From Fibrobacterota bacterium (GTDB lineage Bacteria; Fibrobacterota; Chitinivibrionia; Chitinivibrionales; Chitinispirillaceae): a DNA stretch of 64,000 bases. Every line of letters begins with the position of its first letter. Position 1 is the stretch's first letter. The notes under the pieces are model-generated. The model was not told the DNA's origin, made no database searches, and saw only the letters and a program-made list of their open reading frames with translations. The stretch is from NCBI GenBank assembly GCA_023459055.1, contig JAEWVR010000015.1, positions 186,001-250,000 on the forward strand. The letters run 5' to 3'. This document shows, piece after piece, positions 37,992 to 46,357 of this stretch. A program made the position numbers and the translations under genes.

Positions 37992-39062
37992 TTAATGTGC
38001 AGATTGTCGGCCGTTAAAACCCTGCAAAGGGTGGTGTTTAGGCGTGATAGTGAGCTGTCGTCCACGAATGTCAAATGACGATTGATTCCTGCTGGTTGTT
38101 TTTATTGACTTTAGAGAGTTGACTGATTGTTTGACTGCTAATGATGGATATATCGGGTTTCCTGATGCATCAACAGTTGTTATTGCCTCAAAATCTGTAC
38201 CTTTGACACGTGATAACTCACTTAGATTATCATCATTCCAGCGACTGTCCGGTGCACCTGATATATACCAGTTTGAGCCATTATCAGCCACGATTAATCC
38301 ATGTTTTTTGAACGCTTTAAGGATAACCTGTACTTCAGGAGAAAATGATGAAATATCGAAACCTGACTTCAGGCGAAACCGTAATCCCATTGGCGGCCGG
38401 GAGGGATCGGTAGAACTGCTTGCATAGTGACGGGCCGGGAAAATAAATGCTTTTTGTGATAACTGCACGGTCATCCTGATCGCGTGAGTTATTTCCTTTT
38501 TGACAATAACTTCTTCATAACGGACAAGCCCGGGAAATATAGGGAGTCCGGCTGCATCCGCTGATGTATAAGTCAAGGGGTGATGATCGTTTATTTTAAG
38601 GTCATAAATTGCCCCTGATGCTGCGTTCCAAAATGATATTTTCGGGAATGATGAGTATAATTCATAGAGAATTTTATTACTTGTGTCAATTGCTATCACA
38701 TGACGATCACCGCTTGATTGACTCCCTCCTTCAATAGGTGCATCAAGCGGTATCCGGTATGGTCCGGCATCACTTTCATCACCGTAGTCAGTAAATGTTA
38801 CATTTACAAAAGGCGTAGTACCGGACACCGTTACATACGGAATCCCGTTTGGAGCTCCATTCCAGACAGTTCCAAAATCCGCATGAAGCCCTCGTGATGA
38901 TCCAACAGTATTGATGTACGCTGCGCTGTTTGGATGTACATCGTATGATGAAATATCCCAGTTCCAGGGATTATCTGAAGGAAAAACCTGAAGATCACCA
39001 ATTGATGGTGAGTCGTAAGCAAAAAGTGGTATTGCACAGAATAAACATAACAGTTGTTTCAT
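37992..39062 (-). CDS. secreted protein of unknown function
   Basis: The start at ATG 39062 is chosen over an upstream one because AAAGGA lies 9 bases before it and it opens the signal peptide MKQLLCLFCAIPLFA. The mature part contains FPSDNPWNWDISSYDVHPNS near the N-terminus and many Asp/Ser/Gly loops, with GDRHVIAIDTSNKILYELY in the middle. It resembles a family of secreted bacterial proteins without assigned function. The last 40 residues contain FDIRGRQLTI, which recalls the YDxxGR motif of type IX-like tails but lacks the rest. 356 residues. Neighbours are a GH9 cellulase and a PEP-CTERM protein, so a surface or cell-wall/polysaccharide role is possible. Confidence 0.75.
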   Translation of the reverse strand: MKQLLCLFCAIPLFAYDSPSIGDLQVFPSDNPWNWDISSYDVHPNSAAYINTVGSSRGLHADFGTVWNGAPNGIPYVTVSGTTPFVNVTFTDYGDESDAGPYRIPLDAPIEGGSQSSGDRHVIAIDTSNKILYELYSSFPKISFWNAASGAIYDLKINDHHPLTYTSADAAGLPIFPGLVRYEEVIVKKEITHAIRMTVQLSQKAFIFPARHYASSSTDPSRPPMGLRFRLKSGFDISSFSPEVQVILKAFKKHGLIVADNGSNWYISGAPDSRWNDDNLSELSRVKGTDFEAITTVDASGNPIYPSLAVKQSVNSLKSIKTTSRNQSSFDIRGRQLTITPKHHPLQGFNGRQSAH

Positions 39063-39405
39063 ACTACTATTTCCTTTATGTAAATAATTTAGGGTCATTT
39101 TTTACACTTTTGCTAAAGAGATTCCAAATTTAATTATAATGCACGGGATAGTTGTTAAAAAAGTAGAAAAATCATTATTCCGGTAATTATCATAGGAAAT
39201 ATAATGGTGGTTCGTTTCGTATCGGGGTGGGGCGGACAGGCACAAGGTTTGTCCCCACGACGGTGGTGGTTATTGTTATGGATATGTATGGTTAAACAAA
39301 TTGCGCACGATGCCGCAATTGGCATAAACCATTACCATAATGATGAATGATGGAATGATTGTCCACAATGCCACAAATATGGTTGATCAGATCGCACAAA
39401 CAGAT
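39063..39405. other. intergenic region with an imperfect GC-rich hairpin
   Basis: Contains no gene. GTGG.GGACA (39227-39238) and TGTCCCCAC (39250-39258) form an imperfect hairpin of the dispersed-palindrome kind. The rest is AT-rich and probably includes the promoter of the secreted protein. Confidence 0.4.
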
Positions 39406-39439
39406 AAAAAAAGTGCCGATATCATTATGATACCGACAC
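39406..39439 (-). terminator. intrinsic terminator of the GH9 gene
   Basis: On the minus strand a 12-bp stem (with two G-U pairs) from 39428-39439 and 39413-39424, loop of 3, followed by seven T (complement of 39406-39412). It lies 36 bases after the cellulase stop. Confidence 0.88.
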
Positions 39440-39474
39440 CGATTGTAGTATTGAGTAGCATCGTTACAAAAAAA

Positions 39475-41844
39475 CTATTTTGAGATAGTAATTACACCAG
39501 AAACAGCATCATCCTGACTTGTAATTTTGCACATGTACGTTCCTGATTTCAACTTTGTCAATGAAACCGGGATAGTGTGAGCCCCTTCAGAGAGTTTCCT
39601 GATTTTAAAACGTTGTACTGACTGACCACTGATCGTATAAAAATCGACAGTAACCGGTGATTTCTTTTTAGTATCAAGGTTTATAGTAAGGGTGTTATTA
39701 TCAACAGAATAAGAAATACCGCTTTTTATTATTGTACCGGAGGTACTGCGGACTCCTACTTCCTGCTGCGTTTTAAATGGATCTTTTGATTCATCCCATG
39801 TACCACCCTGCGCCAGAACAGTATATATTGCGTAATGAGTCATTGTTTCGAAAATGGTAAACTCATTCATTGAGATAACATCCCTGTTGTCCTGATACTG
39901 ACGTTCTACCGGAAGGCTCGTAAATGATGGCACCAGCAGGGTTGTTGGATCGGATGTTGAAACAAAATTTTTAATTCCAGGGCCGAAAACGGTGATACCC
40001 GGCTTATTACCCCATCCCTTGCCGGTTGTATAGGCACTTTCCCTGTCATGAGGATTCTGTACTTGTTTGAAGCCTATTCCGGTGGTATAGCTGAGTCCAA
40101 GAGGATTTAAACCCAGAGTATAATTCAGTAAATCACAGGCGGCGTCAATATACTGCTGATCTTTTGTCAATTTCCAGTATAATAGAGGGGCAGTTGCATA
40201 TAACGGTTGACGCACATTATGGCCCCATGATGTGCCAACAGGATTGTTTCCAATAGGATAAACATGTTTTTTCAATTCCGTAATATTTGCATCTGCCCCG
40301 TTTTTCAAGGCGTTTGTAAAATATTCAACAACGGTCGGATCAACATCTCTCTTCTTCTCGAGGATATAGGACATAATATATCCCGGATTGTCAAATAAGG
40401 TATCATTGAGCGAATAACCTAATGTTGTCGTTACACCCTTTTTGTAATTGTCAACTGCTGATTTGAGTGTTTTCACCTGTTCATGCGCCGCCTCATCACC
40501 ATCATACAGATACTTTTGTATATAATAGTAAAGCTTCTCCGGATTAGCCATTTTACCTGAGATAAAGGTGAATGATTTTTGAGCACGTTCTGCAAGCTTT
40601 TCGGCCCGTTCTGGATTATAAGGCTGCATAATTCTTGCAAGATGTAAAAAGAGTCCGGCTGCAACAGCAGCAGGTCTTGTATCAGTGAGGACCGTGCCAT
40701 ATTTCTTTGTATCTTTGTCAAGAGGACTGTCAAACGGATCCGGGTATCCTTTTGTTTCTGTTCCCCAATGAATGCTGCCATCATCGTTTTGTAAATATTC
40801 CCATATTAAAGTACCCCATTCTGCTTCATCAATAATATCAGGTATTCCATTACCCTTGCCAATTACCGCATAATTGTCATCAAACTTATCAGGAATATTA
40901 TACTGACCATCAGTAAAGAGATCCGGAAATGTTTCATAAAACATCAGGTTTACAATAGGATTTGAAATGTGGTACGCACGTCTGTCAGCATCACCGGCAT
41001 CATGATAACCGCCATAACATTTGAATGTACGCTCAGATCCGGATACAACGATATTTGCTTCACCGATAGGACCATCAGTATCATAGACAGTTGTATGGCA
41101 TGGAGTAGCTCTAACGTCAAGCATATATGGTTTTTGAATAGGGCAGCCGCAGCGCTGATAATACTGACCTCTGAACGTAATATATGCCAGGCGTTTTGAA
41201 AATGCAGCACCGATTCCGAAGGGGTATGAACAACCATATCCTTTAACTGCAATTTTATAAGGTCCGCCCTCAGGTACTTTGGATAGATCTATTTTATAGG
41301 TGGTATCACCCGATGTGACATCACTGCCATTCCTGACAAGCGTTCCGGTTGTCACAACTTTTCCGGTATGTTGTTCAAATACTTCATATTCAGGGAGTGT
41401 GCCGGTAATCGATTTACTCCCACCAGTACCAAGCCAGATTGCAAACAGTGCGTTGTTGGATTTTGATAAGGGACTGTAAGCACCCTGATTGGTTTTAATA
41501 GCTTCACAAAAAGTAGTATGATCATCAAAGGTTATCGTAGTATCTCCATGAGGACTCTGGATTTTATATTCTGTACCATTGACAAGCTGCGCGGTTTCGA
41601 GATAGATAAAATGATCTGTCCGGCTGGCTTCTGTGACAAAACGATAGATATTGAGTGGTTCTGTGCCGTTAATTTTCCATGATGATTTCGTGACATTTAC
41701 TTCGCTGTTGTCTGCTGTGGTGCTTTTAAAGTACACAACGAGGACATTATTTGACGCAGTCCTGACTTCTGAAAGACTCAGCGTTGCGTGAACCTGAAAA
41801 TACGCCGTGACAATCATCATTGTCGTAATTAGCAGTTTTCTCAT
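39475..41844 (-). CDS. secreted glycoside hydrolase family 9 endoglucanase with C-terminal sorting domain
   Basis: Hydrolyses beta-1,4-glucan. Signal peptide MRKLLITTMMIVTAYFQVHA, then N-terminal Ig-like CelD_N-type domain (about 21-110), a linker beta domain, and the GH9 (alpha/alpha)6 barrel (about 215-690). The two catalytic-base Asp residues lie in YHDAGDADRRAYH (about 281-284). The catalytic Glu lies in ISMNEFTIFET (about 658). The C-terminal 70 residues (about 720-789) form a type IX-like sorting tail with YTISGQSVQRF and SGTYMCKITSQ. It is transcribed alone, ending at a strong terminator. Together with the GH5 gene at the right edge it marks a cellulolytic organism. Confidence 0.95.
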   Translation of the reverse strand: MRKLLITTMMIVTAYFQVHATLSLSEVRTASNNVLVVYFKSTTADNSEVNVTKSSWKINGTEPLNIYRFVTEASRTDHFIYLETAQLVNGTEYKIQSPHGDTTITFDDHTTFCEAIKTNQGAYSPLSKSNNALFAIWLGTGGSKSITGTLPEYEVFEQHTGKVVTTGTLVRNGSDVTSGDTTYKIDLSKVPEGGPYKIAVKGYGCSYPFGIGAAFSKRLAYITFRGQYYQRCGCPIQKPYMLDVRATPCHTTVYDTDGPIGEANIVVSGSERTFKCYGGYHDAGDADRRAYHISNPIVNLMFYETFPDLFTDGQYNIPDKFDDNYAVIGKGNGIPDIIDEAEWGTLIWEYLQNDDGSIHWGTETKGYPDPFDSPLDKDTKKYGTVLTDTRPAAVAAGLFLHLARIMQPYNPERAEKLAERAQKSFTFISGKMANPEKLYYYIQKYLYDGDEAAHEQVKTLKSAVDNYKKGVTTTLGYSLNDTLFDNPGYIMSYILEKKRDVDPTVVEYFTNALKNGADANITELKKHVYPIGNNPVGTSWGHNVRQPLYATAPLLYWKLTKDQQYIDAACDLLNYTLGLNPLGLSYTTGIGFKQVQNPHDRESAYTTGKGWGNKPGITVFGPGIKNFVSTSDPTTLLVPSFTSLPVERQYQDNRDVISMNEFTIFETMTHYAIYTVLAQGGTWDESKDPFKTQQEVGVRSTSGTIIKSGISYSVDNNTLTINLDTKKKSPVTVDFYTISGQSVQRFKIRKLSEGAHTIPVSLTKLKSGTYMCKITSQDDAVSGVITISK

Positions 41845-42121
41845 AGTATTAGCCGATCTTGTTGTAGTGTAAAAAACAGGGACAGGAATAATCGAGTTTC
41901 TTTTCCCTCCAACCTATAGTATACATAATATAGAGAAAAAACCGGAAATGAGTGATGATTGTTATTGGTTCTTTAAAAATACTCACATAAGTCATTTAAT
42001 TACTATAGGCATTTTTTACCTTTGGAATCTGTCGTAATTGTGTAAATCTTCTTAATAAAGTGAGTTTGATAGAATTGTCTGGCATTTTCTGGTAACAAAT
42101 GCTTCGTTGGAGGTGTTCACC

Positions 42122-42223
42122 GGGTTATTAAAAGCAGAAAATCACAGCAGTGAAAAAGGTGCTACCTTTACATTGCACTTTCCGGTAACACCGAACCCTT
42201 TAGTACATGAGTTTCAGACATGA
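42122..42223 (+). pseudogene. histidine kinase C-terminal remnant (KdpD-like)
   Basis: In the frame ending at TGA 42221-42223 the sequence reads KAENHSSEKGATFTLHFPV, the G2-box end of a sensor kinase catalytic domain. It has lost everything upstream. The stop overlaps the start of the kdpE-like fragment in ATGA, the usual kdpD-kdpE junction. Confidence 0.6.
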
Positions 42224-42581
42224 AGCAGCCCGATAAACAACTTAGTGTCGTTGTCATTGATGATGAACCGCAGATTCGTAAACTGCTGCAGGTTGCATTG
42301 ACATCGGAACAGTATACTGTTTGTGAGGCTGAAAATGGAATACCTGGTCCGATGGAAGTCGCGTATCGTAAACCGGATATCGTTCTGGTCGACCCCGGGC
42401 GTCCTGACCTTGACGGTAAGGATGTTATAAGCAGAATACGGGAATGGAGTACCGTATCCATACTTGTTTTGTCAATAATATTGATATGCGTCAACTGCGC
42501 AAGAAAATCGAGCCCGGTCCGGAATCACTTAAGTTGATAATTAACGAACCGGGAATCGGATATCGCTTAAGGGTGATTTAG
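42220..42581 (+). pseudogene. kdpE: kdpE-like response regulator, broken by internal deletion
   Basis: The first 85 codons encode a KdpE-like receiver: IDDEPQIRKLLQVAL, Asp58 in VLVDPGRPDLDG, and IREWSTVSILVLS. The frame then runs into junk and stops at 42537. In the +1 frame, from about 42486 to the stop at 42579-42581, the sequence encodes MRQLRKKIEPGPESLKLI and NEPGIGYRLRV, the end of the winged-helix DNA-binding domain of KdpE. About 100 residues (end of receiver, linker, start of the winged helix) are missing. No kdpFABC potassium pump genes are present. It is a decayed two-component pair. Confidence 0.8.
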
Positions 42582-42794
42582 ATTTCTGAGTATGTCAATC
42601 CGATCCGGAAGGTCCTTTCACAGATTCTTGACGCACTTGACAGCGCAGAGCGTCATGAGCCAGCAAAGTACGGTGCAGTTGTGGCGCACATTAATGATCT
42701 GATCACAATCTACAACCTACAGGGACGCTCCCGCAAGACACGTAAACAGAACGATGCGGTAAAAGCGACTCCTGCTCCGGTTGCGGCCGTTTAA
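42582..42794 (+). other. open frame of 70 codons after kdpE remnant, no start codon
   Basis: Reading through the kdpE remnant stop, the frame encodes YVNPIRKVLSQILDALDSAE and continues to an Ala/Pro/Val tail, stopping at 42792-42794. Coding-like composition but no ATG/GTG/TTG with a ribosome-binding site. It may be the tail of another lost gene; not recognised. Confidence 0.3.
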
Positions 42795-42861
42795 CGAAGT
42801 TGTTTTACTGGAATGTAACATACCAGCATCGCATTTTATTCGTGCGGTGCTGTTTTTTTTA

Positions 42862-43237
42862 AATAAAAACACTGGCGGCAACTGCCGGCTGGGTAGTCAT
42901 GCACATCAAATGGCTGTCGACAGTCGTCGGCAAGGTAGTTTTGTACACTAAATGGCCGCCGGCAGTTGCCGGCAAGGTTTTTGATGATACGAATTGCTCC
43001 GCGCCACGTGGCGGCGACGAATTTGATACCTCACATTGCTCCGCGGCAGTTGCCGCCGGAGATTTTATCGACACAAATCGTCAAAGACACGTGGCGGCAA
43101 GCAAATTGAATCATCAAAGTGCCAGAAGACACGTGGCGCCGGGAATTCGCGTACAATGTTTGGTTGCCGCCAGGTGGCGCGGGGGTTTTTGATGATTCAA
43201 AACGGCTTGCGCAATGTTGCGACTGGAGTTTTTTACT
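42862..43237. repeat. array of nine 42-bp units with palindromic cores
   Basis: Core palindromes recur every 41-42 bases with centres at CAACTG 42879, CAGTCG 42921, CAGTTG 42963, CACGTG 43005, CAGTTG 43047, CACGTG 43088, CACGTG 43130, CAGGTG 43171 and CAATGTTG 43212. Flanking arms are GC-rich (CCGCCGG/CCGGCGG-like), for example CTCCGCGGCAGTTGCCG. Cores alternate between a few hexamers, while spacers are AT-richer and more diverged. The 42-base period keeps a 14-residue period open in several frames on both strands; that is a by-product of the length, not evidence of protein. Confidence 0.85.
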
Positions 43238-43243
43238 CCTTTA

Positions 43244-43264
43244 CTTCACACTCCACACTCCACA
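43244..43264. repeat. three CTYCACA heptamers
   Basis: CTTCACA, CTCCACA, CTCCACA in tandem directly after the 42-bp array. Similar in length and style to the heptamers at 25133-25153 (complementary strand AGTG-rich). Confidence 0.5.
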
Positions 43265-43625
43265 CTTTCTATTCCCCCTCCCTTGACACTCCAGTACCCT
43301 TGACTTAGTTAATGATGAAGCGCACGGTAAAGGATTTTTCCCGATTATGTAGGAACAGTTGGATTCGTGAATTATGATTAAGTCAAACACTTGGGGCAAA
43401 CACGAACTTTTTGTCGTGTAATGGGCTGAATGGAATAAATTCTGGTATTTGGTCATAATAAGGGCGCAATGCATTTTTTGCTTCCTTTTTGTTGCTATGG
43501 ACAAAAAGGAAGTCCGGGTCCCGGGGTGGATAGCCCTGGGTTTGACTGGTAGTTGGGATGGCAGGTGTAGAAATCATTTTCACATAGGGGGAGCAGTATT
43601 AACAGAATATGGTCGTCGAGCGATA

Positions 43626-43817
43626 GACGGGATGACACACTTTCCCAACTTGACTTCTCACTTCGCAAACCAAGGAGCGCTTCACTCCCCTTGGAAACCC
43701 CTGACCAATCTTTCTTTCCAGGGCCAAAGAAAGACTGGACAAAGAAGGGCCCTTTCTTAAACTAATTTTACCTACCACCGAAACGCGCTTTCAAAACTCG
43801 CTTATCGTACGCAAAGG
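43626..43817. repeat. ~190-bp dispersed repeat, copy 1
   Basis: Similar along its length to 48918-49108 in the same orientation. Shared blocks include GACCAATCTTTCTT, AAAGAAAGACTGGACAAAGAA and GAAACGCGCTTTCAAAACTC followed by GCTTATCGTAC. The first third is more diverged. No transposase is encoded. The block contains the inverted pair CAATCTTTCTT/AAGAAAGACTG, which can fold into a stem. Confidence 0.85.
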
Positions 43818-44260
43818 TTTGTTCTGCGTATCACTTGTTGCGCGTCACCAGTCACCGTGCCTTGTGCAATTAACGCTCAGACAGTTGAAATCGCTAAGGG
43901 TAAGACGAAGAACAGTTTGAAAACATACGGTGGTACGCGGGATGGGGAAGATGTTTTTGACCGTGTCAAGGTGCGCAGACTGGTGCGAGAATTCAAACTG
44001 CTGAAAATGATAAATCGACCAATCCCAATGCTGGAAAAACTCCGATACTCCAATCGACTTGCCCCCGACTCCAGCGCACACTATATTATTGGTTAATCAG
44101 AAGAAATGAGGCAAAAGTCATAACTGGAAAGCATTCTATTGTACATGGGATTATTTCATAAGTAACAAACAGTGCACCAGATCAAGGAATAACGATGTCA
44201 AGCTAAGTTTTGTCAATTTACTCATGCAAACACATAAGCGAATACCGGAGGAGCCGAAGC
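43818..44260. other. non-coding or eroded stretch
   Basis: No supported gene. A 79-codon frame on + at 43857-44096 has no ribosome-binding site and no recognisable product; it may be a remnant. The stretch ends in AT-rich sequence before the GC-rich block at 44268. Confidence 0.35.
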
Positions 44261-44267
44261 GAATCGA

Positions 44268-44361
44268 CAGCCCGGTGCGGGACCACGAAGTAGCGGCGCT
44301 TCGCTAAATCTGTACGCCGGGATCTGTGGCGGGGCGGTTGGGCAACTGGCCGTCACTACGC
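44268..44361 (+). other. possible relic of a group II intron 3' end (domains V-VI)
   Basis: CAGCCCGGTGCGGGA is followed, after about 24 extra bases, by AATCTGTACGCCGGGATCTG and a second stem GGGGCGGTTGGGCAACTGGC. This layout resembles domain V (AGC triad, paired arms CCCGG/CCGGG) and domain VI of bacterial group II introns, with an insertion at the tetraloop that would inactivate it. No reverse transcriptase is present. Recognition is by eye only. The block is markedly GC-rich compared with the gene that follows. Confidence 0.35.
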
Positions 44362-44443
44362 TAACGCCGAAATTCTTAGACTGCTTTTAAAATGGGCGCG
44401 AAAAACAATATAACTATTATAAAAATTGAACAAAGAATACATT

Positions 44444-46120
44444 ATGAATGCAAATCCATTAAGTGATATTTTAACAATACTAAATAAAAAAAATACATCT
44501 GATTTATGGGTAACTTGCAGTTATCTTTCATGTATTTCAGTTTTTGATAATACATATGGCAATGGAATGTGTGCTCTTTTTCCTGCTTTGAATTTTGACA
44601 AAGTAAATTCTTTATGTAAACTAATATTAAAAGCTAATTCAAGAGATTACAAAGTACATAAATTATCTGGCTCTGAATTCTTAACTATATCAAGCCTTCT
44701 ACTTGACATTAAAACAAAAGACTCAATTCCATTAATCACAAATTCTGATTTTGTTTTTCAAGATTTCATTTTCAAAATAGCAAACTCACAATTTCGCTTT
44801 CAACAAACTGAAATCGAGCGTACATTGGGAAGAAACTATGCATTACTTGTACATTATGCTAAAGAAAGAGAAACTGATTTACGATCATTATTAAAAGATG
44901 GGTATATTGATATTGAGAATACCCTTCTTGAAAAAAACCAAATTAAACCAGAAGTATTCTTGTTTTTAGGTTATTTGTTTCTTGCTTTTTTCAAAAGAGA
45001 GTTCATTAAGTATAATTTCATTACAGATACTATTAAAAATGAAATTTTAAAAATTACTGATGATAAAAGTAAAATCGACTTCTGTTATGAGTTAATTAGA
45101 AATATTATAGATAACATAAAACCAATTACAAACCTATTTGTTTTTCGAGTTGATCGTGAAGTCGCTCCGCACCCTATATTAAACAATTCTAACTTTATAT
45201 CATTTCTGAATATTATAGCCAAATCGACAAAAGATTTACAGCAGATTATCGCTAAGGAAAAGGCTTTTCGAATAGGCAATATTTCAGAGCAAGTGTCTGC
45301 ACTTGAAAGATTTCCTGTTGTTAAGTTAAATGAAAACGAATTTGTTATTCCTGATATTCCAATTTATTTAGAATCATTCCCGTTAGTTTTACATTTTACA
45401 TTACAAGATTATTTTCCACAGCCATCGAATAATTATAATAATCAGATGGGATATCTTCAAGAATTTTATTTAGAAGACTTGTTTAAGAATTCATTAAATA
45501 AATTACCATTAATTCCTGAGACTACATATAAAATTGGGAAAGACAAATGGGAAGGACCTGATTTTACTATACAAGATAAGAATAAACGACTAATACTAAT
45601 TGAATCAAAATCAAAAAGATTTTCTGCAAAAACAAGAGTTTTAATTGAAAAACAAGATCTTGAATATGACCTTGAACGAGTTTTTAAAGCTTTGAAAAAA
45701 CTTCCTCAAAAACATAATCACATGTACGAAAATTTAATAGAATACTCTACACACCAACACATTTTTGATATATCAAAAAATATCCCTCCCCTTTTTGTAG
45801 TGTTAGTTTCAGGTGGTTTAGAGTTTTTGCCACAGATTATCAATTCCTATATTCAAAGCAATCCTGAGCATTTTTTAAATAAGGAATTTAAGAGCCCTTA
45901 CTGCATTATAGACATACAAGATTTTGAATATGCAGTAGAAGTTGCTTCACAAACAAACAATCTGTTGTCTGACTTGTTAGAAAATTATTGGTTATATGCA
46001 GAATCGTATTTTACATCAGATACCCCAGAATTTAATATCTATAGTTATCAGATTGATTATGACAAGTGTTTTGCAGTAAAGTTTTTCAAAGATATGCAAA
46101 AAAAGTTAATGGGTTATTAA
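44444..46120 (+). CDS. AT-rich protein with PD-(D/E)XK nuclease-like motif
   Basis: A 558-residue protein of unknown family. The N-terminal two thirds are helical and Lys/Asn/Ile-rich without recognisable domains. At about residues 373-390 the sequence GPDFTIQDKNKRLILIESKS gives a D-x(n)-ExK signature of PD-(D/E)XK nucleases (GPD, then IESK), as in restriction-like or defence-associated enzymes. Base composition is clearly more AT-rich than in the neighbours, suggesting recent transfer. The start is taken at ATG 44444; a TTG at 44426 is an alternative. No methyltransferase or helicase partner is adjacent. It lies between two copies of a 190-bp direct repeat. Nuclease activity is inference. 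Confidence 0.6.
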   Translation: MNANPLSDILTILNKKNTSDLWVTCSYLSCISVFDNTYGNGMCALFPALNFDKVNSLCKLILKANSRDYKVHKLSGSEFLTISSLLLDIKTKDSIPLITNSDFVFQDFIFKIANSQFRFQQTEIERTLGRNYALLVHYAKERETDLRSLLKDGYIDIENTLLEKNQIKPEVFLFLGYLFLAFFKREFIKYNFITDTIKNEILKITDDKSKIDFCYELIRNIIDNIKPITNLFVFRVDREVAPHPILNNSNFISFLNIIAKSTKDLQQIIAKEKAFRIGNISEQVSALERFPVVKLNENEFVIPDIPIYLESFPLVLHFTLQDYFPQPSNNYNNQMGYLQEFYLEDLFKNSLNKLPLIPETTYKIGKDKWEGPDFTIQDKNKRLILIESKSKRFSAKTRVLIEKQDLEYDLERVFKALKKLPQKHNHMYENLIEYSTHQHIFDISKNIPPLFVVLVSGGLEFLPQIINSYIQSNPEHFLNKEFKSPYCIIDIQDFEYAVEVASQTNNLLSDLLENYWLYAESYFTSDTPEFNIYSYQIDYDKCFAVKFFKDMQKKLMGY

Positions 46121-46357
46121 ATGAAGAAAAACCAAATCGCGCCCAAGGGAGAAAAGCAGACTAAGAACATCGACCAACAGGCAAACCACAAAAATTTACT
46201 CCACTATTGTTCCGTAAATCTTCGTGCAGTTTGCCAAATTGTTGCGGATGATAGCCACATGTTAATAAATAAAATAGGTACAAGTACATACCTTGACGAT
46301 CCGGTGCTCCGTCCCCGCGAAATCACTGAGATTTTCAGAAAACAAAAAGGAAATACT

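Noticed and set aside
42862..43237. CRISPR array
   Set aside because: Unit length is constant at 42 but there are no identical repeats separated by unique spacers, and no cas genes; units are diverged palindromes.
42859..43308. Overlapping 70- to 97-codon frames within the 42-bp array on both strands
   Set aside because: A 42-base period keeps several frames open and creates false 14-residue protein repeats; no start signals.
44220..44400. Integron attC site
   Set aside because: GCTAACGCC-like ends occur, but no matching inverse core or integrase was seen; the paired arms fit an intron end better.
46121..46357. N-terminal 79 residues of the DUF1835 frame
   Set aside because: A better start with AAGGA exists at 46358, where the family begins.
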